A program made the translations under genes and the position numbers. Positions 1-6,307 of a DNA stretch of 11,199 nt are shown here, piece after piece (positions within the stretch are counted from its first letter, which is position 1; each line of letters begins with the position of its first letter). Below the pieces are notes generated by a model that was given only the letters and a program-made list of their open reading frames with translations, ran no database searches and was not told where the DNA came from. Origin of the DNA: an uncultured Rickettsiaceae bacterium (GTDB lineage: Bacteria > Pseudomonadota > Alphaproteobacteria > Rickettsiales > Rickettsiaceae); contig CAJQOE010000089.1 in NCBI GenBank assembly GCA_905479885.1, forward strand, positions 1 through 11,199. The letters run 5' to 3'.

Positions 1-108
1 TAGGAGAGTAACCAACTTACGCCACCTTCAAAGGTTTAATACCTCGATTATAACATATTTGACTCAAAACTCGTAGTACAAAGATGCCCTGTATGTCAGT
101 AAATATAA

Positions 109-405
109 TACCTTCAAGCCTTTTCGTTCAGACACTATCTATTTAAATATGAATATGCTATTCCAATAATACCTGTTGATATTGCAGCCATAATGGCTAC
201 AGCCACCGAATTATCAATGCCAATATTCTTGTTGGTTGGTCTGATGACTAGGTTAGCCGCTATACCATTGTTATGCATGACAGCGGTAATACAATTTACT
301 TATCTAGACCTCACAGAGCATCTATATTGGGCCTTGTTACTTGGAACGATAATTTGCTATGGCCCAGGAAGATATTCTATAGATCACTTGTTGTTGCGTA
401 AATAA
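109..405 (+). pseudogene. DoxX-family membrane protein, 3' remnant
   Basis: This frame encodes the C-terminal two thirds of a DoxX-family integral membrane protein. It reads LFKYEYAIPIIPVDIAAI at 136-192, then a hydrophobic stretch with LVGLMTRLAAIPLL, a second with LLGTIICYGPG, and ends RYSIDHLLLRK. The family pattern of EYxxPxxP, a TRxAA turn, two helices and a closing GPGxxSxDHL is clear. Family members usually have about 130-150 residues with four membrane helices; here the frame is closed by TAA at 106-108, and I find no convincing first helix in any frame of bases 1-108. There is an ATG at 193, but starting there would discard the conserved EYxxPxxP segment and leave only 70 residues. 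DoxX proteins are poorly defined redox-related or quinone-linked membrane proteins. A decayed gene is the best reading; an N-terminus lost by sequencing error is possible. Confidence 0.6.
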
Positions 406-494
406 AATACAGTTTAACCTAAATCTTACTACTTGATTCTTAAGCCTAGTATTAGCTATCAAGATAAATAAAGCGCACTTATTACCAAAATATA

Positions 495-530
495 AAAAAG
501 CCTCCTATGCTTATAGCGTAGGAGGCTTTT
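495..530 (-). terminator. Rho-independent terminator after rpmE, probably bidirectional
   Basis: The arms GCCTCCTATGC (500-510) and GCGTAGGAGGC (516-526) form an 11-bp stem with one G-U pair around a five-base loop. A-runs and T-runs flank both sides. On the minus strand the stem is followed by TTTTTTATATTTT, which suits termination of the rpmB-rpmE transcript ending at 556. On the plus strand it is followed by TTTTGTGTGCTTTT, so it could also end transcription from the DoxX remnant. An outer pair of arms (470-478 and 531-539) could extend the structure. Confidence 0.85.
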
Positions 531-555
531 GTGTGCTTTTAATTAAGCTAAACAA

Positions 556-783
556 TTACTTCTTGGCACCAAAAGAAAGACCGCCGAATTTTTTATTAAA
601 GTCACTAACGTTTTTATTAGATTGGTTCACTACATTTGCAGCGCCCTTATTCCAAGCTGGGTGCTTACGATAGTCGATATCCATCAGAATCTCTCCTGAC
701 TTCAAAGTTGAAGCTGTAATGAATTCATCTTTACCGACTGTGATTGTTAATTTTTTATATGCTGGATGAATGTCTTTTTTCAT
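556..783 (-). CDS. rpmE: 50S ribosomal protein bL31
   Basis: This 75-residue protein is ribosomal protein bL31, a small component of the large subunit that helps bridge the two subunits. The family pattern is clear: MKKDIHPAYKKLTITVG at the start, then GEILMDIDYRKHPAWN and VVNQSNKNVSDFNKKFGG. The length is normal for the rickettsial form. It lacks the CxxC zinc ligands of zinc-binding L31, so it is the zinc-independent type. Its ATG (783-781) overlaps the TAA of rpmB by one base (TAATG), which implies translational coupling and a shared transcript. A strong hairpin terminator follows the stop. Confidence 0.95.
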   Translation of the reverse strand: MKKDIHPAYKKLTITVGKDEFITASTLKSGEILMDIDYRKHPAWNKGAANVVNQSNKNVSDFNKKFGGLSFGAKK

Positions 784-1073
784 TATGCTAACTCTTTTTT
801 CTTCTTAGATATATCTCTTTTAGCTCTTTTAGCTTTAATTGACATTACTGTATCCTTTGCTTTTAGCATAAAAGCATCAAAGCCACCAATTTTTTCTACA
901 CTGCGCATAGCTTTTGCTACAATTTTTAGCCTGTATTTTTCGCCAGTAAGTTCGCTTGTGTAAACAACACTTCTTACATTTGGCTCAAAGCGTCTTCGAG
1001 TTTTTCTTTGTGAGTGCGATACATTATTACCATATTGCACAGCTACACCGGTTAATTCGCATTTACGAGACAT
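783..1073 (-). CDS. rpmB: 50S ribosomal protein bL28
   Basis: This 96-residue protein is ribosomal protein bL28 of the large subunit. It opens with MSRKCELTGVAVQYGNNVSHSQRKTRRRFEPN, the usual start of alphaproteobacterial L28, including the SHSxRKTRRRFxPN segment. The tail is lysine-rich (KAKRAKRDISKKKKELA). A plausible ribosome binding site, AGGG, lies seven bases before the ATG. The gene is the first of an rpmB-rpmE pair with a one-base overlap. It follows mgtE by 72 bases, and that gap holds a candidate promoter, so the pair may be transcribed alone or by read-through from upstream. Confidence 0.96.
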   Translation of the reverse strand: MSRKCELTGVAVQYGNNVSHSQRKTRRRFEPNVRSVVYTSELTGEKYRLKIVAKAMRSVEKIGGFDAFMLKAKDTVMSIKAKRAKRDISKKKKELA

Positions 1074-1109
1074 ATCGTATCCCTACATAATTTATTTATA
1101 TTCGTATGC

Positions 1110-1138
1110 ACGATATAGATTTTTACTCTTCATGTCAA
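1110..1138 (-). promoter_or_regulatory. Candidate sigma-70 promoter for rpmB-rpmE
   Basis: On the minus strand a perfect TTGACA (1138-1133) is followed after 17 bases by TATCGT (1115-1110), four matches of six to the -10 consensus. It lies in the 72-base gap between the mgtE stop and the rpmB start, which suits a promoter giving a short leader for the ribosomal pair. The -10 is weak, and an overlapping TATATC at 15-base spacing is an alternative. Confidence 0.45.
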
Positions 1139-1145
1139 TAGCAAT

Positions 1146-2516
1146 TCAAACCAAAAAGAAGAATGCCAATCCTAAGAAACTAAAAAATCCTATTGCATCA
1201 GTGCAAGCCGTCAGAAAAACACCAGAAGCAGCTGCTGGGTCGATGTCTAAACGGTTTAAAATAATTGGAATAGCTGAGCCAAGTAAACCAGCTACCGTAA
1301 AGTTGATAGTAACTGCGCTTGCAAAAACTGCGCTTAAACCAATATCTGCAAATAATAAGTAAATCAATATCACTCCAATAGCTGCAAGCAACAAACCATT
1401 AAGGGTGCATACTAAAACTTCTTTGCATACCACGCGCATGGTATTTGAGTTGTTAATTTCACGACCAGCTAGTGCTCGTACTGTCACAGTCATTGCCTGA
1501 GTGCCAGCGTTGCCACCCATTGAAGCTACAATTGGCATAATGGTGGCTAAAGTTATCAACTTGGCTATGGTATCGCTAAACTGATTAATTACCATCGATG
1601 TGATACAAGCAGTAACTAAATTTACAAATAACCAAGGAAATCGATGTTTGGCTGTAGCGTATAAATTATTGAAGATATCACTATTATAAACACCACCTAA
1701 ATGCATGAATTCACTTTTAGTCTGCTCTTCAATAATATACAACATATTGTCTATTGAAATACTTCCCACTAACTTACCTTGACGGTTAGTTACAGGCACA
1801 ATAGTCAAAGCATATTGTTTGAAAATAAATGCTAGATCATCTAGCTCGGTATGTGTATCTACGGATTTGAATTCAAAATTCATCAATTCTGAGATACGGG
1901 TATTGCGCGGGGCTTTCAATAAAGTACTCAGTAATATAGTGCCCACTGGATGGAATTTACTACTTACTACTATTGCAGCATGAAAATCCGACTGCAATTG
2001 ACTGCGGCGAATAAAATCAATTGCCTGCCCTGCTGTCCAATGCTGTTGAAATGGAACAAAATCTTTCTCGAGTACGCGACCAGCAGTATTCTCTGGGTAT
2101 TTAAAGCCCTCGAGAATTTGCTGTCTTTTTTCTAGCTTTAACTGAGCTATTATAGCCTGTTTTAACTCGTCGCCAAGAACCTCTATTACCTCAATTGAAT
2201 CTTCTATATCTAACTGATCAATGAGTGAAGCACTTTTTTGCACGCCCAATGCTTCGATAACGCGTTGCTTATTACCGTCGCTTAGACAAACAAGCGTTTC
2301 TGGGTGTAACTTATCAACGATAGATGGTAGGATTACATGATAGATCCTGCGATTAGCATTATCTAAAAAATCTGCTAAATCTGCATGGTGTAAGGCAAGT
2401 AGAGCTTCTGAAGCATCATCTAGTTTATCATTATGAATTAAATATCTAATATGCTTAAACTGATCATCCAGTATATCCTGATGGTCCGGTGATATAGTAT
2501 TCTGAGATTCATGCAT
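1146..2516 (-). CDS. mgtE: Magnesium transporter MgtE
   Basis: The product is an MgtE-type Mg2+ channel/transporter of the inner membrane, 456 residues from the chosen start. In order it has a helical cytoplasmic N domain (about 12-145, MgtE N family), a CBS pair (about 150-265) that senses Mg2+, and a C-terminal membrane domain (about 290-456) with five expected helices. Family signatures are visible: MGGNAGTQ (333-340), IDPAAASG, and TDAIGFFSFLGLA, whose Asp440 corresponds to the pore Mg2+-binding aspartate. The start at 2516 is chosen because AAGGGGGG lies just upstream. The frame stays open for 18 more codons, but these run into the tRNA-Leu gene. The tRNA's encoded CCA ends only 24 bases before the ATG, so mgtE is probably read from a transcript that also carries the tRNA. 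Confidence 0.95.
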   Translation of the reverse strand: MHESQNTISPDHQDILDDQFKHIRYLIHNDKLDDASEALLALHHADLADFLDNANRRIYHVILPSIVDKLHPETLVCLSDGNKQRVIEALGVQKSASLIDQLDIEDSIEVIEVLGDELKQAIIAQLKLEKRQQILEGFKYPENTAGRVLEKDFVPFQQHWTAGQAIDFIRRSQLQSDFHAAIVVSSKFHPVGTILLSTLLKAPRNTRISELMNFEFKSVDTHTELDDLAFIFKQYALTIVPVTNRQGKLVGSISIDNMLYIIEEQTKSEFMHLGGVYNSDIFNNLYATAKHRFPWLFVNLVTACITSMVINQFSDTIAKLITLATIMPIVASMGGNAGTQAMTVTVRALAGREINNSNTMRVVCKEVLVCTLNGLLLAAIGVILIYLLFADIGLSAVFASAVTINFTVAGLLGSAIPIILNRLDIDPAAASGVFLTACTDAIGFFSFLGLAFFFLV

Positions 2517-2540
2517 AATACCCCCCTTAATGATATAATG

Positions 2541-2626
2541 TGGTGCGGCCGAGAAGATTTGAACTTCCACTCTTTATCAGAACAGCACCCTCAATGCTGC
2601 GCGTCTACCAATTTCGCCACGGCCGC
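2541..2626 (-). tRNA. tRNA-Leu(GAG)
   Basis: On the minus strand a type II tRNA folds with a perfect 7-bp acceptor stem (GCGGCCG at 2626-2620 and CGGCCGC at 2551-2545). It has a D arm reading TGGCGAAATTGGTAGACGC, an anticodon stem CAGCA/TGCTG around TTGAGGG, a long variable arm as leucine tRNAs have, and a GTTCAAATC T loop. The anticodon GAG reads CUC and CUU leucine codons. CCA is encoded (2543-2541). It lies 39 bases after maf and 24 before mgtE on the same strand, so it must be cut out of a mixed tRNA-mRNA transcript unless a promoter lies in the short maf gap (a TATACC at 2645-2640 is a weak candidate). Confidence 0.95.
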
Positions 2627-2665
2627 TTATTTTCATTTTGGTATAACAAAATTACCTTTAAAAAT

Positions 2666-3265
2666 CTACTTATTTCTAGTATGCGGGGTAATTCCAACTG
2701 AATTTAGCATGTTCAAAGTTTCAAATAACGGCAGACCTATGATGTTTGAAAAAGAACCAGACAAAAACGATACAAAAGATTCAGCGTGCCCAGTTAAAGT
2801 ATAACCACCTGCTTTACCGATACCTTCACCGCTCGCACAATAATAATCTATCTCTTCTTTTGATAATTTTTTAAACTTCACAATTGATTTTACAACTCTG
2901 TGCAACTCACGTATTCCGTCACTATCTTTTTTAATAACGCAAACGCCTGTATAAATCTGATGTCTACGGTGTGATAATAACTGCAAACTCTTGCGCACAT
3001 CATCGACGCTTGCTGCTTTACGCATAATACGTCGTCCAACCATTGGGATAGTATCTGATCCAATTATGATCCCACGCTCAATTTGATCAGCAATAGCCAT
3101 AGCTTTGCCATGACTCAATCTCTGCGCCATCTGACGTGGTTTTTCACCTGGAAATTCTGTCTCGTCGATATCCGAGGCTAATACCTTATCTGGCTCCAAA
3201 CCAACTTGACGTAATAGTGCAAGCCTTGCCGGGGAAGCCGATGCTAAAATAAGGGGTAATGTCAT
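2666..3265 (-). CDS. maf: Maf-family nucleoside triphosphate pyrophosphatase
   Basis: The 199-residue product is a Maf/HAM1-fold nucleotide pyrophosphatase, a cytoplasmic house-cleaning enzyme that hydrolyses unwanted nucleoside triphosphates to monophosphates and pyrophosphate. Visible motifs are the N-terminal LILASASPAR (6-14), ASDIDE, GSDT with the catalytic Asp71, YTGVCVI, and KAGGYTLTGHAESFVSFLSG followed by SNIIGLPL. Length is normal. Which nucleotide it prefers (dTTP/UTP or m7GTP subfamily) cannot be read safely. It starts five bases after infA; the infA stop TAG forms part of its weak ribosome binding site (TAGG), which suggests coupled translation. An infA-maf pairing is common in alphaproteobacteria. 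Confidence 0.93.
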   Translation of the reverse strand: MTLPLILASASPARLALLRQVGLEPDKVLASDIDETEFPGEKPRQMAQRLSHGKAMAIADQIERGIIIGSDTIPMVGRRIMRKAASVDDVRKSLQLLSHRRHQIYTGVCVIKKDSDGIRELHRVVKSIVKFKKLSKEEIDYYCASGEGIGKAGGYTLTGHAESFVSFLSGSFSNIIGLPLFETLNMLNSVGITPHTRNK

Positions 3266-3270
3266 AAAAC

Positions 3271-3486
3271 CTAGTGACGCAAAATAACGCGTCCTTTTGT
3301 TAAATCATAAGGAGTCATTTCAATACGAACCTTATCGCCAGCTAAAATACGAATACGATTTTTACGCATCCGACCCGATGTATGAGCAATAATAATATGA
3401 CCATTTTCAAGCTTAACTCGAAAATGTGCGTTGGGAAGAAGCTCTAGCACATCCCCATCGAATTCAATTAATTCTTCTTTTGCCAT
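3271..3486 (-). CDS. infA: Translation initiation factor IF-1
   Basis: This 71-residue protein is IF-1, which binds the A site of the 30S subunit during initiation. It is one S1-like OB fold: MAKEELIEFDGDVLELLPNAHFRVKLENGH, then IIAHTSGRMRKNRIRILAGDKVRIEMTPYDLTKGRVILRH. The SGRMRKNRIRI and GDKVRIEMTPYDLTKGRI segments are diagnostic, and the length matches the family's 71-72. The ribosome binding site is weak (TTGGTGA). An extended -10 promoter lies upstream, overlapped by a perfect inverted repeat. It leads an infA-maf-tRNA-Leu-mgtE group on one strand. Confidence 0.97.
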   Translation of the reverse strand: MAKEELIEFDGDVLELLPNAHFRVKLENGHIIIAHTSGRMRKNRIRILAGDKVRIEMTPYDLTKGRVILRH

Positions 3487-3503
3487 TAATCACCAATAAA
3501 TCA

Positions 3504-3535
3504 AAAATGTTATAGTTTCGGCATAATAACATTTT
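3504..3535 (-). terminator. Inverted repeat: A+T-rich terminator and/or site over the infA -10
   Basis: AAAATGTTAT (3504-3513) and ATAACATTTT (3526-3535) are a perfect 10-bp inverted repeat with a 12-base loop. On the minus strand the hairpin follows the phosphatase stop by about 30 bases and is trailed by T-rich sequence, so it could end that transcript. The far arm covers the infA -10 box, so it could equally be a regulator site. The stem has only two G-C pairs, weak for a terminator. Confidence 0.4.
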
Positions 3536-3551
3536 ATCCATCTATAAGCAA
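3523..3551 (-). promoter_or_regulatory. Candidate extended -10 promoter for infA
   Basis: On the minus strand TGTTATTAT (3531-3523) is an extended -10 (TGn then TATTAT, five matches of six). A weak -35, TTGCTT (3551-3546), lies exactly 17 bases upstream. The predicted transcription start near 3516 gives a leader of about 30 bases before the infA ATG. Confidence 0.55.
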
Positions 3552-3565
3552 GATCAATAGTAATA

Positions 3566-5368
3566 TCATCTACCCATACTACTATCTATGCCTTTGGGTT
3601 TAGGTGGAAGAGAGTGTGATCTATTACGAGATTTTGCACCGCTCTTTTCTAACCCTTTCCGCACCGCTTCGACCTTTGCCTGAACAGCTGGTGTAGAAAC
3701 TGATTGCGATCTAGCGCGAGTCTGCTGCTCCTGTGGAGCCACTATACTGGCTTTCTCAGATTTCATTGTAGCAAAAGATTCTTCAAATTTTGTCGCAATA
3801 ACTGCATTAGCTTTTTTATCTTTTTCAACTTTTATGGAGCTATTAAAACTTGAGGATTTTTGATTAATTACTCCGTTCATTGCTTTGTCTTGTGTGTTCA
3901 AGACAAATTCAGGATTAGTTTTTACCGAATGGCAACCAACTGTACCACCTTGTATGCCAGCCATTTCCTGGGTATGATTACCAGCAACTTGAGATAACAA
4001 ATTTTTCTGTCCTAACTCTGATTGAGGATCTATACCCAGATGCGCAGCAACAGCTAATTGAGTGTTTTTTGTCTGAGCATAACCAGTTCTATCCTTACCA
4101 CTTTTACAAAAATCCACATTATCTGGGATTTTATCTATAGTTTCTTGTGGCAAAGCTTTATTTAATGCCCCCCCCTCTAATTTAGCTGAATTTGCAACGA
4201 TATTCATCTTAGCCGTAAGTTCTAAGCTCACATTCTCGGATGGCGAACCAAGCGTAGTTGAATCTGCTAAATTTCTGCATTCCATGGCCACACCTAAATC
4301 TTTTGCCAAACCTGGATTACTACCAACAAGCTGAGCGATCTCGGCTTTGGCTTTAGTTTCAGTGGTTTTGTAAGCACCAAAAGTTATAGCCTCCACAAAA
4401 TTACCAAAACGAGACCCGCCATTTTTTAGATAGGAGGTAACATTTTTAGCTCCATCTTCCTTTTCTAGACCAGTAGCAATATCAGCAAGAGTTTCCTGAA
4501 ACTGATTTGTATCTCTACCACCACCAAGCAACCTCCATCTGTTAATTGGCGAGGCTGTGCTAGTCACATTTGGAGTTTCCTTTTTAGCTTGCTTTAATTG
4601 ATCAAAAATAAAATTTTCACCACGAGCGTTTCCAGGAGTTTTACTATTTAATATATTAAGATTTACTTTGGTTCCTGGTGCAGCAAAACTTTGTAATTGT
4701 TTAACATTTTCAGTAGCAATATTTTGTCTTTCTTCTTTACCCACAACTTTTATTTTAGTTGCTGGCGCTCCACAGTGCAGAGTTTGTGACAAAATCTTAG
4801 AAGTTTGTTCTTCCGGGCTCTTAATAGTTGTGACCTTTTGATAAGCATTCCTAATACCCACCGCATCTCCTAAAAGTTGAGTGGGTATTATTTTTTTACC
4901 AGAAGCAATATCTCTTGCTGAATCACGCAATAAGTCTTGCTTATACTTAGGCATGTTATCAAACCAAGGCACACCAGACTCCCTACCTTGTGGAGCATTA
5001 GCTATAACTGTATATTGTTGTTTTTGAGTTTCTGTTAAGCCATTTAACATCACTTCAGCTTCAGCAACAGTATGTCTTTTCCCTTGGTTATCTTCTGCAA
5101 CAGTTAGGGTTACTATATGTCGATGCTCGTCTTTAAAGTTAGACACTTCTTTTGCAAAGTTTAGCCTACCTGGAGCCTCTTCTATGCCCGCGTTTTCAAG
5201 CGTTGCAATCATTTGGGTGTTAAATACTTTAATTGATTTATTAAGCAAACGCAAAACCACGTGGCTTGCCGCGTGGATGTAGTAAACCATGGTTACACAT
5301 GGCAAACATAGTTTGTACTCGGCTCGCCGACTTGATACCATGGGGCTTGCCCCGTGGAGGTTCACCAT
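3566..5368 (-). CDS. SopB/IpgD-like phosphoinositide phosphatase, catalytic part (gene split by a palindromic element)
   Basis: This 600-codon frame carries CKSGKDRTG (residues 421-429; bases 4082-4108), the CX5R phosphatase loop in the form used by the SopB/IpgD effectors. About 35 residues later comes AGNHTQEMAGIQGG, which resembles the GNxxIQExNTGxPG segment after the loop in SopB. These enzymes are secreted into host cells and dephosphorylate phosphoinositides or inositol phosphates. Cys421 and Arg427 are the expected nucleophile and phosphate-binding residues. The tail is rich in Ser, Arg, Lys and Pro (RSHSLPPKPKG). The first 43 codons are not native: they are the palindromic insert read in another frame. 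True homology begins around KSIKVFNTQMIATLENAG, and Met53 (5212-5210) is a possible restart without a clear ribosome binding site. Whether this part is translated is uncertain. A T4SS or other export signal is inferred, not seen. Confidence 0.75.
   Translation of the reverse strand: MVNLHGASPMVSSRRAEYKLCLPCVTMVYYIHAASHVVLRLLNKSIKVFNTQMIATLENAGIEEAPGRLNFAKEVSNFKDEHRHIVTLTVAEDNQGKRHTVAEAEVMLNGLTETQKQQYTVIANAPQGRESGVPWFDNMPKYKQDLLRDSARDIASGKKIIPTQLLGDAVGIRNAYQKVTTIKSPEEQTSKILSQTLHCGAPATKIKVVGKEERQNIATENVKQLQSFAAPGTKVNLNILNSKTPGNARGENFIFDQLKQAKKETPNVTSTASPINRWRLLGGGRDTNQFQETLADIATGLEKEDGAKNVTSYLKNGGSRFGNFVEAITFGAYKTTETKAKAEIAQLVGSNPGLAKDLGVAMECRNLADSTTLGSPSENVSLELTAKMNIVANSAKLEGGALNKALPQETIDKIPDNVDFCKSGKDRTGYAQTKNTQLAVAAHLGIDPQSELGQKNLLSQVAGNHTQEMAGIQGGTVGCHSVKTNPEFVLNTQDKAMNGVINQKSSSFNSSIKVEKDKKANAVIATKFEESFATMKSEKASIVAPQEQQTRARSQSVSTPAVQAKVEAVRKGLEKSGAKSRNRSHSLPPKPKGIDSSMGR
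5240..5366. repeat. Compound palindromic element (Rickettsia palindromic element-like)
   Basis: Five consecutive inverted repeats fill this stretch. They are 5257-5276 (CCACG...CGTGG with inner GGC/GCC), 5277-5300 (centred on AACCATGGTT), 5303-5315 (CAAAC/GTTTG), 5319-5330 (TCGGC/GCCGA) and 5338-5357 (CCATG...CGTGG). The first and last are direct copies of each other, 17 of 20 bases identical. The element is richer in G+C than its surroundings. It is open in two minus-strand frames and one plus-strand frame, and in the upstream gene's frame it encodes PPRGKPHG and HPRGKPRG. This matches the known behaviour of Rickettsia palindromic elements, which insert within protein genes. I cannot assign it to a named family. 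The ends are inferred from frame repair and are good to about ten bases. Confidence 0.75.
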
Positions 5369-5840
5369 TTAACTTATCTATATCTGCCATACCGTTTTGT
5401 GCGATATACATAAGTTTTTCTTTAGCAGTATCTTTAGCTGCTTGTGGTAAGTCAGATTTATCTATTAAATCAAGGCCGCCTCGAACTTCGTTTAACAGCT
5501 GCATAGCATATTTTTCGCTAGCCTCTTGCTTAAGCAATGTAGGGTCTGTGCTAACGCCCCTAGCGTCTCTAACTAGAGCTCGCGTGCCATTACCCAAATC
5601 TGCACTTTCATGCCAAACTATACCAATTTTATTATCTTTGATTTCATCTAATCTTTGAATAGCAGCGGTTAGGTCGCCATTAGCAACGAGAGTTTGTACC
5701 TCGCTTGTTTTTTGTTTAACAGCGTCCGCAAGTTCAACCGCCTTTACCCCAGTTGTTATTCCAGGATCGTTAATCCCATCAGCGAAATTTAAAACCGCTA
5801 ATCTATTTTCTTCTAATGTTTCGTAATTTGTTTTAGACAT
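5241..5840 (-). CDS. N-terminal fragment of the SopB-like phosphatase, ending in the palindromic insert
   Basis: This frame starts at ATG 5840, with a loose AAGG about ten bases upstream, and encodes the native N-terminus through MADIDKLN (residue 158). It then runs into the palindromic insert, read as GEPPRGKPHG to HPRGKPRGFAFA, and stops at TAA 5243-5241. The native part is soluble and helical with no signal peptide or membrane segment, as expected for an effector exported by a specialised secretion system. The catalytic loop is in a different frame downstream. Deleting 127 bp (5240-5366) would join DKLN to KSIKVFN and give one 715-residue protein, so this is probably the front of a frameshifted gene. 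It follows the SpoIIAA-like gene by 43 bases, probably on one transcript. A working 199-residue product is possible but cannot be catalytic. Confidence 0.7.
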   Translation of the reverse strand: MSKTNYETLEENRLAVLNFADGINDPGITTGVKAVELADAVKQKTSEVQTLVANGDLTAAIQRLDEIKDNKIGIVWHESADLGNGTRALVRDARGVSTDPTLLKQEASEKYAMQLLNEVRGGLDLIDKSDLPQAAKDTAKEKLMYIAQNGMADIDKLNGEPPRGKPHGIKSASRVQTMFAMCNHGLLHPRGKPRGFAFA

Positions 5841-5883
5841 TGTTTTATTACCTTAATAATTTAATTTATTAAAACTGGAATTT

Positions 5884-6240
5884 TTAATCTTGCAGCCATT
5901 TTTTTGCTTCTTTAATCTCGCTAGGTTCAAAAGCTCTAACCTTTGGATGCATAAAAATCTTCGCAAAACCAAGCATGAAATTCTGCCACCAAGGTCCTAT
6001 GATTACTGCAAATTTATCTACTTTACCGTGATGAGATTGCACAAAACTAAAATGTCTCTGCATAGCAGAAACGTCATCCCAACCCTCAAAGTGAGTGCTA
6101 TTGGCTAGAATTTTTATACTACCATGTTTACTAATAAGTCTATCTATCACTTTTTCTAGCTCATCAAAATCTGCTGCTTGAAATTTACCTGAGGCTTCTA
6201 TTTCTATTTGTCTAGTTTCATTGTGCTCAATTTTGATCAT
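5884..6240 (-). CDS. SpoIIAA-like (STAS/SEC14-fold) protein
   Basis: The 118-residue product fits the SpoIIAA-like family of small cytoplasmic STAS/SEC14-fold proteins. It has beta-alpha alternation from MIKIEHNETRQIEIEASGKF, an acidic helix DFDELEKVIDRLISKHG, a strand ILANSTHFEGWDDVSAMQRHF, then DKFAVIIGPWWQNFMLGFAKIFMHPKVRAFEPSEIKEAKKWLQD. The FxGWDD stretch, the VDKFAVIIG strand and the closing EAxxWL are typical. Its biochemical role is unknown; the fold is shared with anti-sigma antagonists and CRAL-TRIO lipid-binding domains. AAGGAG lies six bases before the ATG, a strong ribosome binding site. It is followed after 43 bases by the SopB-like gene, so the two probably share a transcript from the extended -10 promoter at 6316-6308. 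Confidence 0.8.
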   Translation of the reverse strand: MIKIEHNETRQIEIEASGKFQAADFDELEKVIDRLISKHGSIKILANSTHFEGWDDVSAMQRHFSFVQSHHGKVDKFAVIIGPWWQNFMLGFAKIFMHPKVRAFEPSEIKEAKKWLQD

Positions 6241-6307
6241 GCCGTACTCCTTAATTTAAGATTACTGTTTTAATAACTATAGCAATCAAATGTTGCTACT
6301 ACTAGAG

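Noticed and set aside
193..405. A complete 70-residue membrane protein starting at ATG 193
   Set aside because: Codons upstream of 193 in the same frame still match DoxX (FKYEYAIPIIPVDIAAI), so 193 is internal to a longer, broken gene.
766..963. Plus-strand hydrophobic frame opposite rpmB/rpmE
   Set aside because: Lysine codons read in reverse give Phe/Leu-rich frames; it overlaps well-supported ribosomal genes.
1132..1362. Plus-strand lysine-rich frame opposite mgtE
   Set aside because: It is antisense to the conserved MgtE membrane domain and no promoter or ribosome binding site supports it.
2517..2570. Eighteen-codon N-terminal extension of MgtE
   Set aside because: It would be encoded by tRNA-Leu sequence; the ATG at 2516 has an adjacent G-rich ribosome binding site.
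5266..5658. Plus-strand open frame of 130 codons across the palindromic element
   Set aside because: It lies opposite the phosphatase N-terminus and starts inside the palindromic element; it has no ribosome binding site or recognisable domain.
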